Assembly (NCBI RefSeq): GCF_900167255.1 | Contig: NZ_FUYB01000001.1 | Span: 337,632-401,631, forward strand | Direction: 5' to 3' | Length of the DNA: 64,000 nt | Source of the DNA: Thiothrix eikelboomii | GTDB taxonomy: Bacteria > Pseudomonadota > Gammaproteobacteria > Thiotrichales > Thiotrichaceae | Shown: positions 7,791-17,746 of the stretch, piece after piece | Layout of the letters: each line of letters begins with the position of its first letter | Position numbering within the stretch: the stretch's first letter is position 1 | Notes under the pieces: model-generated | What the model was told of the DNA's origin: nothing | Seen by the model: the letters and a program-made list of their open reading frames with translations, nothing else | Database searches by the model: none | Program-made: the position numbers and the translations under genes

Positions 7791-9083
7791 GTGGACATTG
7801 CCATTTTATTTGGCTTGATATTATTAAATGGCTTTTTTGCCATGTCGGAAATCGCGCTGGTGGCAGCTCGGAAAACACGCTTACAAAATCTAGCCCAACA
7901 GGGCGATCATGGAGCTGAAGTGGCTCTGCGTTTGGGTGAAGACCCCACTTTTTTCTTATCTGCGGTGCAAATTGGTATTACCTCGATTGGGGTATTAAAC
8001 GGTATCGTGGGTCAGGCGGCTTTAAGCCCGCCCTTTAGTACTTGGCTACAAAGTTTAGGGTTAGAGGAAACGATTGCAAATCCCTTAGCTATTGGTTTGG
8101 TGGTCGTCAGTATTACTTATTTTTCGATTGTTTTAGGTGAGTTAGTCCCTAAACGTTTGGGGCAAATGCATCCTGAAAGCATTGCCCGCCGAGTCGCCAC
8201 GCCAATGTGGTGGTTGGCGATTATTACTAAACCTTTTGTTATGTTACTGTCTGGCTCAACCCGCTTATTATTAAAACTGCTCGGTGCAAAAGATGGTGGG
8301 CGCTCGTCCGTGACCGAAGAGGATATTCATTTATTGCTCAGTGAAGGCTCTGAAGCCGGTGTCATTGAAGCACAAGAACATCAAATGGTCAGAAATGTGT
8401 TCCGCTTAGATGATCGACAAATCTCCTCCTTTATGGTGCCTCGCAGTGATGTCGCTTATTTGGATATTGAACGGCCTTTAGAAGAAAACTTAGCCTTAAT
8501 CCAAACCAGTCGCTATTCGCGCTTCCCTGTCGTGAGTGGCAATTGGAAAGAAGTTCTCGGTGTGGCGAGCACCAGTCGTTTATTGAACCAGATCTTAGCG
8601 GGTGAACCGATTGATCTGACCAATAATTTACGCCCTGCCGCTTTCGTTCCAGAATCCTTAACCGGAATTGAGTTATTAGAAAACTTTAAAGATTCTGGCA
8701 GCCAGTTAGTATTTATTATTGATGAATACGGCGAAATCCAAGGAATTGTCACGCTGCATGATATGATGGAAGCGATTATGGGTGAGTTCAAACCGCAGCA
8801 TCAAGATGATACTTGGGCTGTGCAGCGCGATGATGGCAGTTGGTTACTAGATGGCTTGATTCCGATCCCAGAATTAAAAGATCGTCTGGACATTCGCACT
8901 GTACCCGAAGAGGATAAAGGGCGTTATCATACAATTAGTGGAATGTTGATGTTGTTATTAGGTCGCTTACCCCAAGAAGCCGACCATTGCGAATGGGAGG
9001 GGTGGCGTCTAGAAGTTGTGGATATGGACGGTACACGGATTGATAAAGTCCTAGCCACTCGCCTGCAGTCTGAAGAACCTTAA
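7791..9083 (+). CDS. CNNM/CorC-HlyC family membrane protein with CBS domains
   Basis: 430 aa starting at GTG. Residues 1 to about 190 form the CNNM (DUF21) transmembrane domain with motifs ALVAARKTRL and FSIVLGELVPKRLG. Two CBS modules follow (MVPRSDVAYLDIE; IIDEYGEIQGIVTLHDMMEAIMGE), then a CorC_HlyC C-terminal domain (ISGMLMLLLGRLP). Relatives are magnesium/cobalt transport or efflux proteins, often called hemolysin-like although they are not hemolysins. It sits alone behind its own TATAAT box. Transport of Mg2+ is family inference. Confidence 0.9.
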   Translation: MDIAILFGLILLNGFFAMSEIALVAARKTRLQNLAQQGDHGAEVALRLGEDPTFFLSAVQIGITSIGVLNGIVGQAALSPPFSTWLQSLGLEETIANPLAIGLVVVSITYFSIVLGELVPKRLGQMHPESIARRVATPMWWLAIITKPFVMLLSGSTRLLLKLLGAKDGGRSSVTEEDIHLLLSEGSEAGVIEAQEHQMVRNVFRLDDRQISSFMVPRSDVAYLDIERPLEENLALIQTSRYSRFPVVSGNWKEVLGVASTSRLLNQILAGEPIDLTNNLRPAAFVPESLTGIELLENFKDSGSQLVFIIDEYGEIQGIVTLHDMMEAIMGEFKPQHQDDTWAVQRDDGSWLLDGLIPIPELKDRLDIRTVPEEDKGRYHTISGMLMLLLGRLPQEADHCEWEGWRLEVVDMDGTRIDKVLATRLQSEEP

Positions 9084-9168
9084 AAATAGGGTAGCTGCGT
9101 GTTTTTGCACTGCTTATTCGAACTGTACACTACAATTAGCCTATAAGAAGCGTGGGAGTCTCTCTACA

Positions 9169-9756
9169 ATGGAACTGTTGATTGGTATATCTCGCGAGGC
9201 ACGCTTGCGGGTGATTGAACTTGGCAAAAATTGGAATCATTTCCTCATCCTTGGTTGCATCCTGCTATTAGGCGGTGTACTCGCGATTACGCTGCCTTTA
9301 ATGACACGCTATGATGCAGATCAAGTCATCGGTTGGACTTTCTTAGTGTGTGGTTTTTTTCAATTATTCCAAGCCCTGCGGGTGCATGGATCAACAACTT
9401 TTCGCTGGTGGCTAGTGTTCGGAACGCTATTGGTGTTGCTTGCGATTGCCGTCTTACGCAATCCCTTGGAAAACTTCAGCACCGTGCATGTAGTCGCAGG
9501 GCTATTAGCTTGCTTGGGGCTATTAAAGATTATTTATGCCTATCGCTTACGTCCCGCCCGCGAATGGTCTTGGCTGCTATTATCAGGTTTGATGAGTCTG
9601 GTGCTGGCGGCACTTCTAGCGACTCATCTCTTACCCGCAGACCTGAAGCTGAGCCTGCTACTCGCAGTCGAGCTAATTAGTGCTGGCCTCTGCTTGACCC
9701 TAATTGGCTGGGGCTTTAATACCATGAATGAGCGGCTTATTAAGCAAGTGATCTAA
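9169..9756 (+). CDS. HdeD-like (DUF308) six-helix membrane protein
   Basis: 195 aa and almost entirely hydrophobic: six predicted membrane helices in three repeated pairs, as in the HdeD/DUF308 family linked in enterobacteria to acid resistance. The pattern FLILGCILLLGGVLAITLPL, then WTFLVCGFFQLFQAL and a repeated VLLAIAVLRNPL is typical. A second protein of the same family is encoded at 53361-53951 in this window. Nothing nearby points to acid stress, so the physiological role is unproven. The ATG has GGGAG upstream at slightly long spacing. Confidence 0.82.
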   Translation: MELLIGISREARLRVIELGKNWNHFLILGCILLLGGVLAITLPLMTRYDADQVIGWTFLVCGFFQLFQALRVHGSTTFRWWLVFGTLLVLLAIAVLRNPLENFSTVHVVAGLLACLGLLKIIYAYRLRPAREWSWLLLSGLMSLVLAALLATHLLPADLKLSLLLAVELISAGLCLTLIGWGFNTMNERLIKQVI

Positions 9757-9837
9757 ATCACTTGCAATCACTGGCTTGCTGATTTGAGTGCGGGCTTGAA
9801 TGAGCCGCCTATCCCTTTAAACACAACAAAACGACTG

Positions 9838-9878
9838 CTCAGCCAACCTACTAACCTAGTTGAATATAGTTGGCTGAG
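9838..9878. terminator. Bidirectional hairpin between convergent genes
   Basis: CTCAGCCAAC (9838-9847) pairs perfectly with GTTGGCTGAG (9869-9878) around a 21-base loop, between the stop of the HdeD-like gene and the converging stop of yggT at 9898. No long T-run follows on either strand, so it may act with Rho or only stabilise the mRNA ends. Confidence 0.5.
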
Positions 9879-9897
9879 GTTGTAGTTTGACTCTAGT

Positions 9898-10446
9898 TTA
9901 AATATTCGGGAAACCCGATAGGGCAATCAAAACCACTTGCAGCAGCAAAATTGCAACCAAAGGTGATAGATCGACCATACCAATTAAGGGTACAAATTTA
10001 CGAATTGGATCTAGGAGTGGAGCGGTTAAACTATCTAAGAGTGATCCCATCGGATTGCCATAACTATTCCCAACCCAACTCATAATCGCCTGAATAATTA
10101 AAGCGATCATAAAAATCCAAACGACAGTCCGTAGTAAATCCGCCAATACGGCTAATAATAAACTACCTAAACCTGCATCAATCCCTTGAAGGCTCATCAA
10201 TAAAATGACGGCAATCAATTTTAGGGTAAACGCTAAGACTAAAGATGCGGTATCAATTTTACCCATCGGCGGCACAAAGCGACGCAAAGGCACTAAGACT
10301 GGATTAGTGATTTTTACTAAAAACTGTGACAGTGGATTGTAAAAATCAGCACGAACCAAAGCGAGTAGAAAACGTAGCAATACCGCGCCTATATACAAGG
10401 AGAAAAGGGTCGAAATCAAAAAGACCGCAATATTTTGCAAAACCAT
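9898..10446 (-). CDS. YggT family inner-membrane protein
   Basis: 182 aa with two tandem YGGT repeats (about residues 10-85 and 100-180). Each repeat has two membrane helices and a connecting segment with P-L and DPI/NPV motifs (ITNPVLVPLRRFVPPMG; TAPLLDPIRKFVPLIG). The function is not settled; the family is linked to osmotic tolerance and membrane biogenesis. It follows proC with an 8-base gap, a conserved proC-yggT arrangement in proteobacteria. The ATG is preceded by GGAGC. Confidence 0.92.
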   Translation of the reverse strand: MVLQNIAVFLISTLFSLYIGAVLLRFLLALVRADFYNPLSQFLVKITNPVLVPLRRFVPPMGKIDTASLVLAFTLKLIAVILLMSLQGIDAGLGSLLLAVLADLLRTVVWIFMIALIIQAIMSWVGNSYGNPMGSLLDSLTAPLLDPIRKFVPLIGMVDLSPLVAILLLQVVLIALSGFPNI

Positions 10447-10454
10447 GAAAGCTC

Positions 10455-11294
10455 CTAAGTGTTCGCCTGTGCTAATTCTTTTGAGCGCTGTTCAGCAGCT
10501 TTTAAAGCTTCAGCAAATAACGGCACTAAACCACCTGTATTTAATTGATTCAAAGCAGCCTCAGTCGTTCCACCTTTAGACGTGACTTGTTTGCGTAAAT
10601 CCGCTGGCTGCTGATCACTTTCTAAAGCTAAACGGGCTGCACCTAAGGCCGTTTGCACGACTAACAGCTGAGCATCCTCAGGTTTAAGCCCTAAAGACTC
10701 CGCTGCCGCTTGCATCGCTTCCATCACTAGGAAGAAATAAGCAGGGCCGCTACCGGAGACTGCAGTAACTGCATCCAGTTTATCTTCATCCTCAAACCAC
10801 AAGGTAATTCCAACAGTCCGCAATATGCTTTCTGCTAAACTGCGCTGTTCTTTAGAAACTTGTGAGTTAGCATATAATCCTGTCGCACCCGCTTTCACTA
10901 AAGCTGGGGTATTCGGCATACAACGGACAATCGGCAGCCTACCCCCTAGCCAAGTATTTAAAGAGGCTTCACGAATCCCTGCAGCAATGGATACAAACAG
11001 TGGCTGTTGCTTTTGCGCTAAGGTTTGCAACGGCTCAAGTACGCTACGCAGCACTTGTGGCTTAACGGCGAGCACGACAACATCGGCTCCGTCGATCACC
11101 TGCTGATTATCTGTGCTGGTAAAAATTTCGCTGCCGTAGCTACGAATCACATCCAGTTGATTTTGATCAGGGTCAGACACGCGAATCTGTAGCTCACCTG
11201 CATCTTGCAACATGCCCACAATCAAACTGCGTGCCATATTGCCGGCTCCAATAAAAGCAACCGTGGTTAATTTTCTGGATAATTGTGGAGTCAT
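10455..11294 (-). CDS. proC: Pyrroline-5-carboxylate reductase ProC
   Basis: 279 aa, typical length. The N-terminal Rossmann motif FIGAGNMARSL binds NAD(P)H. The C-terminal dimerisation domain carries the P5CR signature region with AVTAVSGSGPAYFF and VTSKGGTTEAAL. It catalyses the last step of proline synthesis, 1-pyrroline-5-carboxylate to L-proline, in the cytoplasm. It is the first gene of a two-gene operon with yggT. Confidence 0.96.
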   Translation of the reverse strand: MTPQLSRKLTTVAFIGAGNMARSLIVGMLQDAGELQIRVSDPDQNQLDVIRSYGSEIFTSTDNQQVIDGADVVVLAVKPQVLRSVLEPLQTLAQKQQPLFVSIAAGIREASLNTWLGGRLPIVRCMPNTPALVKAGATGLYANSQVSKEQRSLAESILRTVGITLWFEDEDKLDAVTAVSGSGPAYFFLVMEAMQAAAESLGLKPEDAQLLVVQTALGAARLALESDQQPADLRKQVTSKGGTTEAALNQLNTGGLVPLFAEALKAAEQRSKELAQANT

Positions 11295-11375
11295 GGTGGT
11301 TTTATCTCTCTACTCAAAGATGGTCGATTAGTTTATACAGGAAACCGCAAAACGTCGCTAAGCTTGTACAAAAAC

Positions 11376-12383
11376 TTAAATCATTCGCATCGCTTTCATC
11401 AGAATAAACATTTCCCACAAGCGATTGCCTTGGGTTGATGAAAAATACACAGGCTGACGCAGGCCATTAAACTTTTTCTTATGGCTAATATTGCCTTGGA
11501 AAGGATAGAGGTGATTCAACTTACGATAGGCATATTTTAAGCCTTTCATAGTGAATTCATTATGACGGAAATGCTTGCGCAGTACATATAAAGGCATTAA
11601 ACCTAAAGATACCTTCTGCACCCCTTCTGCTTCAAATTGGCGCATCGCTTCGAGAATAATAAATACACTCGTGCCATTGGGAGCATCCGCCGTGATCCGA
11701 TCAAAGTTATGGTAGTAGCCGATGATTTTTCCTTGGGCATACATCGGATCAAAAATCGCTAAACCCACCAACTTACCCTGTTGACGCGCCCAAAAACAGC
11801 GGACATCTGGCTCATCAGCATTCACAAAGGGGCGAGTGAGGAGCGTTAATTCTTTGCCGCCTTTTTCTTGTATCCAAGCTTGCGATAAGGCTGCAATTTC
11901 GCCAGCATCACCCGCCGAAATCGCTCGCTCTTCCACACTCACTCCTTCGCGCTCACACTTATTCCGCCACTGACGCAATTTAGAGCGCTCTTTACCCGCT
12001 AAATCAAAGGGGATCGGTAATTCAGTTTCTTGACCAAAATGATTGACCTCATACCCCAGTTTTTCTAGTACTTGGCCAATAAACGCTGAGCATTGCAAAA
12101 CAATCACACGCTTATGAATAGCAATAAAACGCTGGAGTAAACCTTGCGCTTGCTCAGATGCACAGATTGGATCCGCTAAAATAATTTTCCGCCCCAGTGG
12201 GGCAAGAATCGGATGACGAAAAGGGAGATAAGCAATAAAGCCGATCCCCTCTTCAAGATAATAATGCATACCCGTTTGCAGCACTGAATAGCTTAAGCAG
12301 CTTTGCCCATAGTGCTTAAGATAAGGCTCAAGTCGCTGCCAATCTGGATGAATCATGGCTGGCCTAAATTCATTGGAAAGCAC
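11376..12383 (-). CDS. DUF2156 / lysylphosphatidylglycerol-synthetase C-terminal-like protein
   Basis: 335 aa, predicted soluble, with a GNAT-like double fold seen in the C-terminal part of MprF (LPG synthase). Recognisable pieces are KLRQWRNKCEREGVSVEE, ALSQAWIQEKGGKE, FWARQQGKLVGLAIFDPM and a C-terminal VSLGLMPL plus YPFQGNISHKKKF. There are no MprF flippase helices, so this is the stand-alone version. Homologues may transfer aminoacyl groups to a lipid or other acceptor, but stand-alone members are mostly uncharacterised. The frame opens at GTG 12383; ATG 12356 (MIHPDWQRL) is an alternative start. Confidence 0.75.
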   Translation of the reverse strand: MLSNEFRPAMIHPDWQRLEPYLKHYGQSCLSYSVLQTGMHYYLEEGIGFIAYLPFRHPILAPLGRKIILADPICASEQAQGLLQRFIAIHKRVIVLQCSAFIGQVLEKLGYEVNHFGQETELPIPFDLAGKERSKLRQWRNKCEREGVSVEERAISAGDAGEIAALSQAWIQEKGGKELTLLTRPFVNADEPDVRCFWARQQGKLVGLAIFDPMYAQGKIIGYYHNFDRITADAPNGTSVFIILEAMRQFEAEGVQKVSLGLMPLYVLRKHFRHNEFTMKGLKYAYRKLNHLYPFQGNISHKKKFNGLRQPVYFSSTQGNRLWEMFILMKAMRMI

Positions 12384-12401
12384 GCATTGTCGAAGAAAGC
12401 T

Positions 12402-13871
12402 TTAAGAAGAGCAACTGAGGCTAATACTATCAGCCCAAGCAGGTGGGTGATCTGCATAGCGCTCCATTCCTACCTGCTCAGTAAATGGCTGTTGTAAAAG
12501 CTTCAATAAGCGCTCGACTTCGCGAGCATCTCCACGCTCGGCCTGTTCAATGGCTTGTTGTGCCATATAATTACGCAAAATATAAGCCGGATTAACCTGC
12601 CGCATCTGAGTGTGGCGCTGGGCATCCAGTGAATCTTCTTGGGCTAAACGCTGCCGATAATGCTCAACCCAGCTCTCAAAAGCAGTACGCTCTAAAAATA
12701 AATCACGCACCTTGGTATCCGTATTCTGCGGCTGTCGACTTAAGCTCGCTAAACGCCGGAAAAAAATCGTGTAATCCACTAAGTTTTGCTGCATGTTAGT
12801 CAGTAGCTCAGCAATCAGGGCTTGATCCGCCGCAAACTCTGCTTGCAAACCCAATTTGGCACGCATCCCATTCAACCAAGCTTGATCAAATTCTGGTTGA
12901 TACTGCCATAAAGCTGAGCGGGCTTTTTCCACAGCCTCGTCAGGATCGTCTGCTAGTAGTGGCAGGAAAGCATGGGCTAAGGCATTTAGATTCCACAATC
13001 CTATTGAAGGCTGCTGATCAAACGCATAACGGCCTTCATGATCGGAATGATTAGAAATAAACCCCGGCTCATACACATCCAAGAAGCCATAAGGCCCATA
13101 GTCGAGGGTCAGACCCAAGATTGACATATTGTCGGTATTCATCACCCCATGCGCAAAGCCTACACACTGCCATTGCGCCATTAAGCGGGCTGTACGCTTG
13201 ACCACAGCCTCCAACAAGGCTAAATAAGGTTCAGGCTGGTGCTGCAACTCGGGAAAATGCTGAGCCAGCAAAAAATCAGCCAGCTCGGTTAATTGTGCAT
13301 ATTGGCGACGATGAAAAAACACTTCAAAACTACCAAAGCGCAAGTGTGAAGGTGCCATCCGCACTAATAGAGCTGCCTGCTCGATACGCTCACGATACAC
13401 TTCCTCGTCACTAATCAGCATGCATAAAGCACGGGTCGTCGGGATGCCTAAACCATGCATTGCTTCTGAGCATAAATATTCGCGCACTGTCGAGCGAATC
13501 ACCGCTCGCCCATCACTGCCCCGCGAAAAGGGAGTCGGTCCTGAGCCTTTTAGCTGCAATTCCCAGCCTTGAGTCTCACCAAGAATCATGGCACGCCCAT
13601 CACCTAGCTGTGGCACATAACTGCCAAACTGATGACCTGCATACAACATGGAAACCGGCTGAGTCCCTTGCCAAGCACGCTCACCATTGAAATAAGCGAC
13701 CAAGTTTGGATTTTGCGCCTCAGCAGGATCTAATTGAATCAACTGCGCGGCCGCTGCATTAAAACTTAATAAGCGGGCATTTTCTAAAGGGGTCGGAGCC
13801 ACCCGCGCATAAAAATGCGCGGGCAGTTGCGCAAAACAATTCTTAAAAGGTAGGGTATCAAGGGTATACAT
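12402..13871 (-). CDS. selO: SelO/YdiU family protein adenylyltransferase
   Basis: 489 aa from ATG 13871, whose first base is the last base of the folE2 stop (TAATG), implying translational coupling. A pseudokinase fold is apparent: QLGDGRAMILGE, LQLKGSGPTPFSRGSDGRA and the catalytic-loop region FAHGVMNTDNMSILG followed by DYGPYGFLD. SelO transfers AMP from ATP to Ser/Thr/Tyr of target proteins and has been tied to redox homeostasis. The C-terminus is SCSS, the bacterial cysteine form of a tail that carries selenocysteine in animals. A TTG at 13877 is a less likely start. Confidence 0.95.
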   Translation of the reverse strand: MYTLDTLPFKNCFAQLPAHFYARVAPTPLENARLLSFNAAAAQLIQLDPAEAQNPNLVAYFNGERAWQGTQPVSMLYAGHQFGSYVPQLGDGRAMILGETQGWELQLKGSGPTPFSRGSDGRAVIRSTVREYLCSEAMHGLGIPTTRALCMLISDEEVYRERIEQAALLVRMAPSHLRFGSFEVFFHRRQYAQLTELADFLLAQHFPELQHQPEPYLALLEAVVKRTARLMAQWQCVGFAHGVMNTDNMSILGLTLDYGPYGFLDVYEPGFISNHSDHEGRYAFDQQPSIGLWNLNALAHAFLPLLADDPDEAVEKARSALWQYQPEFDQAWLNGMRAKLGLQAEFAADQALIAELLTNMQQNLVDYTIFFRRLASLSRQPQNTDTKVRDLFLERTAFESWVEHYRQRLAQEDSLDAQRHTQMRQVNPAYILRNYMAQQAIEQAERGDAREVERLLKLLQQPFTEQVGMERYADHPPAWADSISLSCSS

Positions 13872-14848
13872 TAGCAAGTCATATAATCGTGTGGATCATC
13901 TTGATAGCCCCCCTCAATACCCTTGATAGCCACCGAAACAGCATTATGGGCATGTAAACTTTCCAAGTGATTTACCCGAATCCAGAAATCACGCACTGAA
14001 ATATCTTCAGACATCGCCACTTTCAAACGACGGGCTGCATCTTCACAAAACATCAGATTCGCTGCATTTAACCGAGCAAACTCTTGTTCATCTTCACGCT
14101 TGACAGCAGCCTGTACTGGGGTTTGTAAGGCATTTTCAATCCGATCAATCAAACTTGTCAGAGGCAAATTGCGGATTTTTTCTGCTAATTTCACTTTGAC
14201 TTGCGCCATACTGCGTTGACTATGAGGGGTAGCACTGATGCCTTGTGTCGTCCCTAGCCAATCATAGACCTGCTGTGCATTCACAACCGCCTCTCCAAAC
14301 TGATCACGAAAACCTTCTTGAATCAATTGGCGGGCTAAAGCTGCCGAGCATGGGCAAGTCGAGGAATAAGGTACTTCCACCTGCACTTCCAAATCAAACT
14401 GTTGCCCACGCAAAGTAGCTGCTACTCTGACTGGATAGTTTTTCCAACCCCGATTGTCACTCACCAGCGAGCTACGCTTTTCGAAATAATTGAACCGGCA
14501 CTCAAGATAGGCAGCCGTACTCAAACTACCATGCGACTCTACAAACTGAGTCACCGTTTTACGTAAGAGTTCAGGGGTTAGCTCGTGCATACTCAGCAAA
14601 TTATCGAGAGCTAAGTACAAACGAGACATGTGAATCCCTTTACTATGGGGATCCATTAAATTCACATAGGCTTGTACCCGTGCAAGCGTTTGAATTTTTT
14701 CGCCAGTGGCATTGAGTACAAAAACCGGAATTTCGATAGCACTCATACCGACCCAGTTTAATGTACCTTTTGGTCCTGCATGCGGCTGGCTCGCAATATC
14801 TGGTAAGATATTGCAAGACAAATCAGTGCAGGCATTAGTTGCACTCAT
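13871..14848 (-). CDS. folE2: GTP cyclohydrolase FolE2 (type IB)
   Basis: 325 aa from ATG 14848, which has AAGGAG seven bases upstream. The hallmark STCPCSAALARQL (catalytic cysteine) is near residue 165, and GIHMSRLY lies earlier. It makes 7,8-dihydroneopterin triphosphate from GTP, the first step of folate and queuosine-type pathways. FolE2 can use metals other than zinc and is often induced under zinc limitation. A perfect 15-bp palindrome overlaps its ribosome site. It overlaps selO by one base. Function is confident; control by zinc is not shown here. Confidence 0.95.
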   Translation of the reverse strand: MSATNACTDLSCNILPDIASQPHAGPKGTLNWVGMSAIEIPVFVLNATGEKIQTLARVQAYVNLMDPHSKGIHMSRLYLALDNLLSMHELTPELLRKTVTQFVESHGSLSTAAYLECRFNYFEKRSSLVSDNRGWKNYPVRVAATLRGQQFDLEVQVEVPYSSTCPCSAALARQLIQEGFRDQFGEAVVNAQQVYDWLGTTQGISATPHSQRSMAQVKVKLAEKIRNLPLTSLIDRIENALQTPVQAAVKREDEQEFARLNAANLMFCEDAARRLKVAMSEDISVRDFWIRVNHLESLHAHNAVSVAIKGIEGGYQDDPHDYMTC

Positions 14849-14859
14849 GGACAAGCTCC

Positions 14860-14874
14860 TTAACTTGAAGTTAA
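14860..14874. promoter_or_regulatory. Palindromic operator candidate at the folE2 ribosome site
   Basis: TTAACTTGAAGTTAA is a perfect 7-1-7 palindrome directly upstream of folE2, overlapping the start of its AAGGAG ribosome site on the minus strand. It does not look like the longer proteobacterial Zur box I would expect upstream of folE2. A bound protein here would block transcription or translation of folE2-selO. Confidence 0.4.
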
Positions 14875-14977
14875 TTGGATATCAATGGGGACTAAGGTAA
14901 CAAAACTCAAGGAGTTCTAGCAATTCACCTACTAGAAGGTAGCAGTATAGCAATCCGCTGATCAAAGCCTAAGCTCA

Positions 14978-15466
14978 TCAAACCATTTTGCGGGGGACAT
15001 AAAAATACCCCAGAATCCCATGATAGATAGGCCAGACTAATAGGCTACTCAAAAGTGGCATCCAATAAAGTAGACCCGCGCCCATATTGCCAGTGACACC
15101 GCGAATCCAAAGATTAATCAGCATGAAAATGCCAACTACAATAAAAATCAAGGCAAACTGCTGCAAAAACGCCTCGGCTGACATCCGCAAACTTAGGCGC
15201 ACAGCAAAGTAAGTGACTAAAACATAACCTAAAGCATGCTGGCCTAGCAAAGAATATGAAATCGTATCCGCGAGTAGCCCCATGAAAAAGGCCATGAACA
15301 AATTCACATTTTGGCGCATCGCTAAGGCCCAATGAATCAAGCTCAGCACTAGAAAATCAGGACGCCAATAAGCCCATTCCGGGGGCAATGGCATATTATT
15401 TAAGCCTAAACCCAGTAATAAAGTTAACCAAATCGCACCGGGGAAGCGTGGCAGATTCTCAATCAT
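14978..15466 (-). CDS. mreD: Rod shape-determining protein MreD
   Basis: 162 aa integral membrane protein with five or six helices and the MreD pattern: LLLGLGLNNMPLPP, W..WRPDFLVLSLIHW and FFMGLLADTISYSLLGQHAL. It is part of the elongasome with MreB and MreC in the inner membrane, guiding side-wall peptidoglycan synthesis. Its ATG overlaps the mreC stop by four bases (ATGA), so translation is coupled. Start and family are well supported by the mreBCD order. Confidence 0.93.
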   Translation of the reverse strand: MIENLPRFPGAIWLTLLLGLGLNNMPLPPEWAYWRPDFLVLSLIHWALAMRQNVNLFMAFFMGLLADTISYSLLGQHALGYVLVTYFAVRLSLRMSAEAFLQQFALIFIVVGIFMLINLWIRGVTGNMGAGLLYWMPLLSSLLVWPIYHGILGYFYVPRKMV

Positions 15467-16479
15467 TGTGGCTGCTCCGCTGCTCTATTGGCTGCATTGG
15501 GTTTGGTATTCGGTTTATTTGCTGGTTTATTCGTTGGTTTATTCGCTGGCTTAGTTTCTTTTTTATTTGTCACTGCCGGGACAGGTTTGGCAGGCATGAC
15601 CCCAGCACTCGGATTCACGGGTGGCAAAACTTGAGTCGGCAACGGGTTAATACGCCAAAGCAATAGCACTTCGCGGGTATTATCAAAATTAATTAAGGGC
15701 CTAGCACTAATATTTGCAAAAGGATCACCCGGAATATACTGCACACCATTCGGAATCACTTTTGCTACTGGGAAATCGGGCGGGAATAACATATCTAAAC
15801 CAGAGCTAACAAATACATCACCATCTTGCACATTGCTCCCTGCGACGATACTTTTTAGCTCCAGAATATCTGATTTGCCCGTACCATTAGCCAGCGCACG
15901 CATCCCGGTCCGTTGATTCCGCACTGGAATCGCATGCTGACGATCAGTCAGCTCCATCACTTTAGAACTAAAGGGGGTGACTTCAACCACTTGCCCGTAA
16001 ATATTACCGCCCTCAGCTAATACCACCTGCTTTTCGTGAACCCCATCCCGTGAACCTTTATTTAAGGTCACTACTTGGCGGCCACGTTCATCGGCCGCAG
16101 CAATGACCTCAGCCATCGTGAAGGTATATCCCACCCGTTTATCCACTTTCAGTAGCTCACGCAAGCGTGCATTCTGCTGCTCTAGCACCTGCATATCACG
16201 GTATTGCACTGAATATAAGCGCAGCTGCTCTTTTAAAGCGGCATTTTCACTGGCTAAATGGGATTGATTAGAAAAAAAGCCTGTGACCCGGCTATAGAGA
16301 TAAAAGGGGGCATCGACAATCGCTTGTAAAGGATAAGCAACAATCGAAAATCCCGTGCGGATGGGCTTGGTGGCAGCCGGATTACGATAATCCACTGCCA
16401 TCAAAGACAAAGCGGCTAGCAACAGCAATACAAACTGAAAAGATAAGCCCGGTGTTGCGTGATGATCGGTATCGTTAAT
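15463..16479 (-). CDS. mreC: Rod shape-determining protein MreC, apparent ATT start
   Basis: About 338 aa if begun at ATT 16479-16477. It has one N-terminal membrane helix, a coiled coil (about residues 80-115), then the periplasmic beta-barrel core with GSRDGV and the late ARPLINFDNTREVLLLW. The family-conserved pre-helix segment (PGLSFQFV here, like GPSLQIR in E. coli) lies upstream of the first usual start, TTG 16428. Between that segment and the in-frame TAG at 16488-16486 there is no ATG, GTG, TTG or CTG, only ATT, with GGGAG 11 bases before it. The conventional alternative is TTG 16428 (321 aa). The tail is Asn/Lys/Pro-rich. MreC scaffolds the elongasome. Confidence 0.88.
   Translation of the reverse strand: MNDTDHHATPGLSFQFVLLLLAALSLMAVDYRNPAATKPIRTGFSIVAYPLQAIVDAPFYLYSRVTGFFSNQSHLASENAALKEQLRLYSVQYRDMQVLEQQNARLRELLKVDKRVGYTFTMAEVIAAADERGRQVVTLNKGSRDGVHEKQVVLAEGGNIYGQVVEVTPFSSKVMELTDRQHAIPVRNQRTGMRALANGTGKSDILELKSIVAGSNVQDGDVFVSSGLDMLFPPDFPVAKVIPNGVQYIPGDPFANISARPLINFDNTREVLLLWRINPLPTQVLPPVNPSAGVMPAKPVPAVTNKKETKPANKPTNKPANKPNTKPNAANRAAEQPQ
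15500..15559. repeat. Five tandem 12-bp units encoding the NKP-rich tail of MreC
   Basis: Units of the form GGTTTATTCGCT repeat five times with small differences (15500, 15512, 15524, 15536, 15548). On the minus strand they encode a run of four-residue units such as ANKP and TNKP in the MreC C-terminal tail. In-frame 12-bp units allow length change without frameshift. Confidence 0.8.
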
Positions 16480-16559
16480 GGCAGTCTAAGCTCCCTATTA
16501 TCTACCTTGAAACTGACTGCTACAGGTCATTATTAATATTATTAAGCCAGCCCCGCCGC

Positions 16560-17627
<1,068 letters not shown>

Positions 17628-17746
17628 CTAAATTATGAGAGAGAGACCGTGAAGTTGTCCTTAATGGTCCTTGTATCCATGCCTCAAATCAGGTTGGCCC
17701 AAATTTCCTGCGCAAATGTAGCAACCAGAAGGGTTTTGGGCAAGCC

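Noticed and set aside
12402-12420. SelO as a selenoprotein
   Set aside because: The C-terminal SCSS is encoded with a normal cysteine codon, and no in-frame TGA followed by a selenocysteine insertion element is seen.
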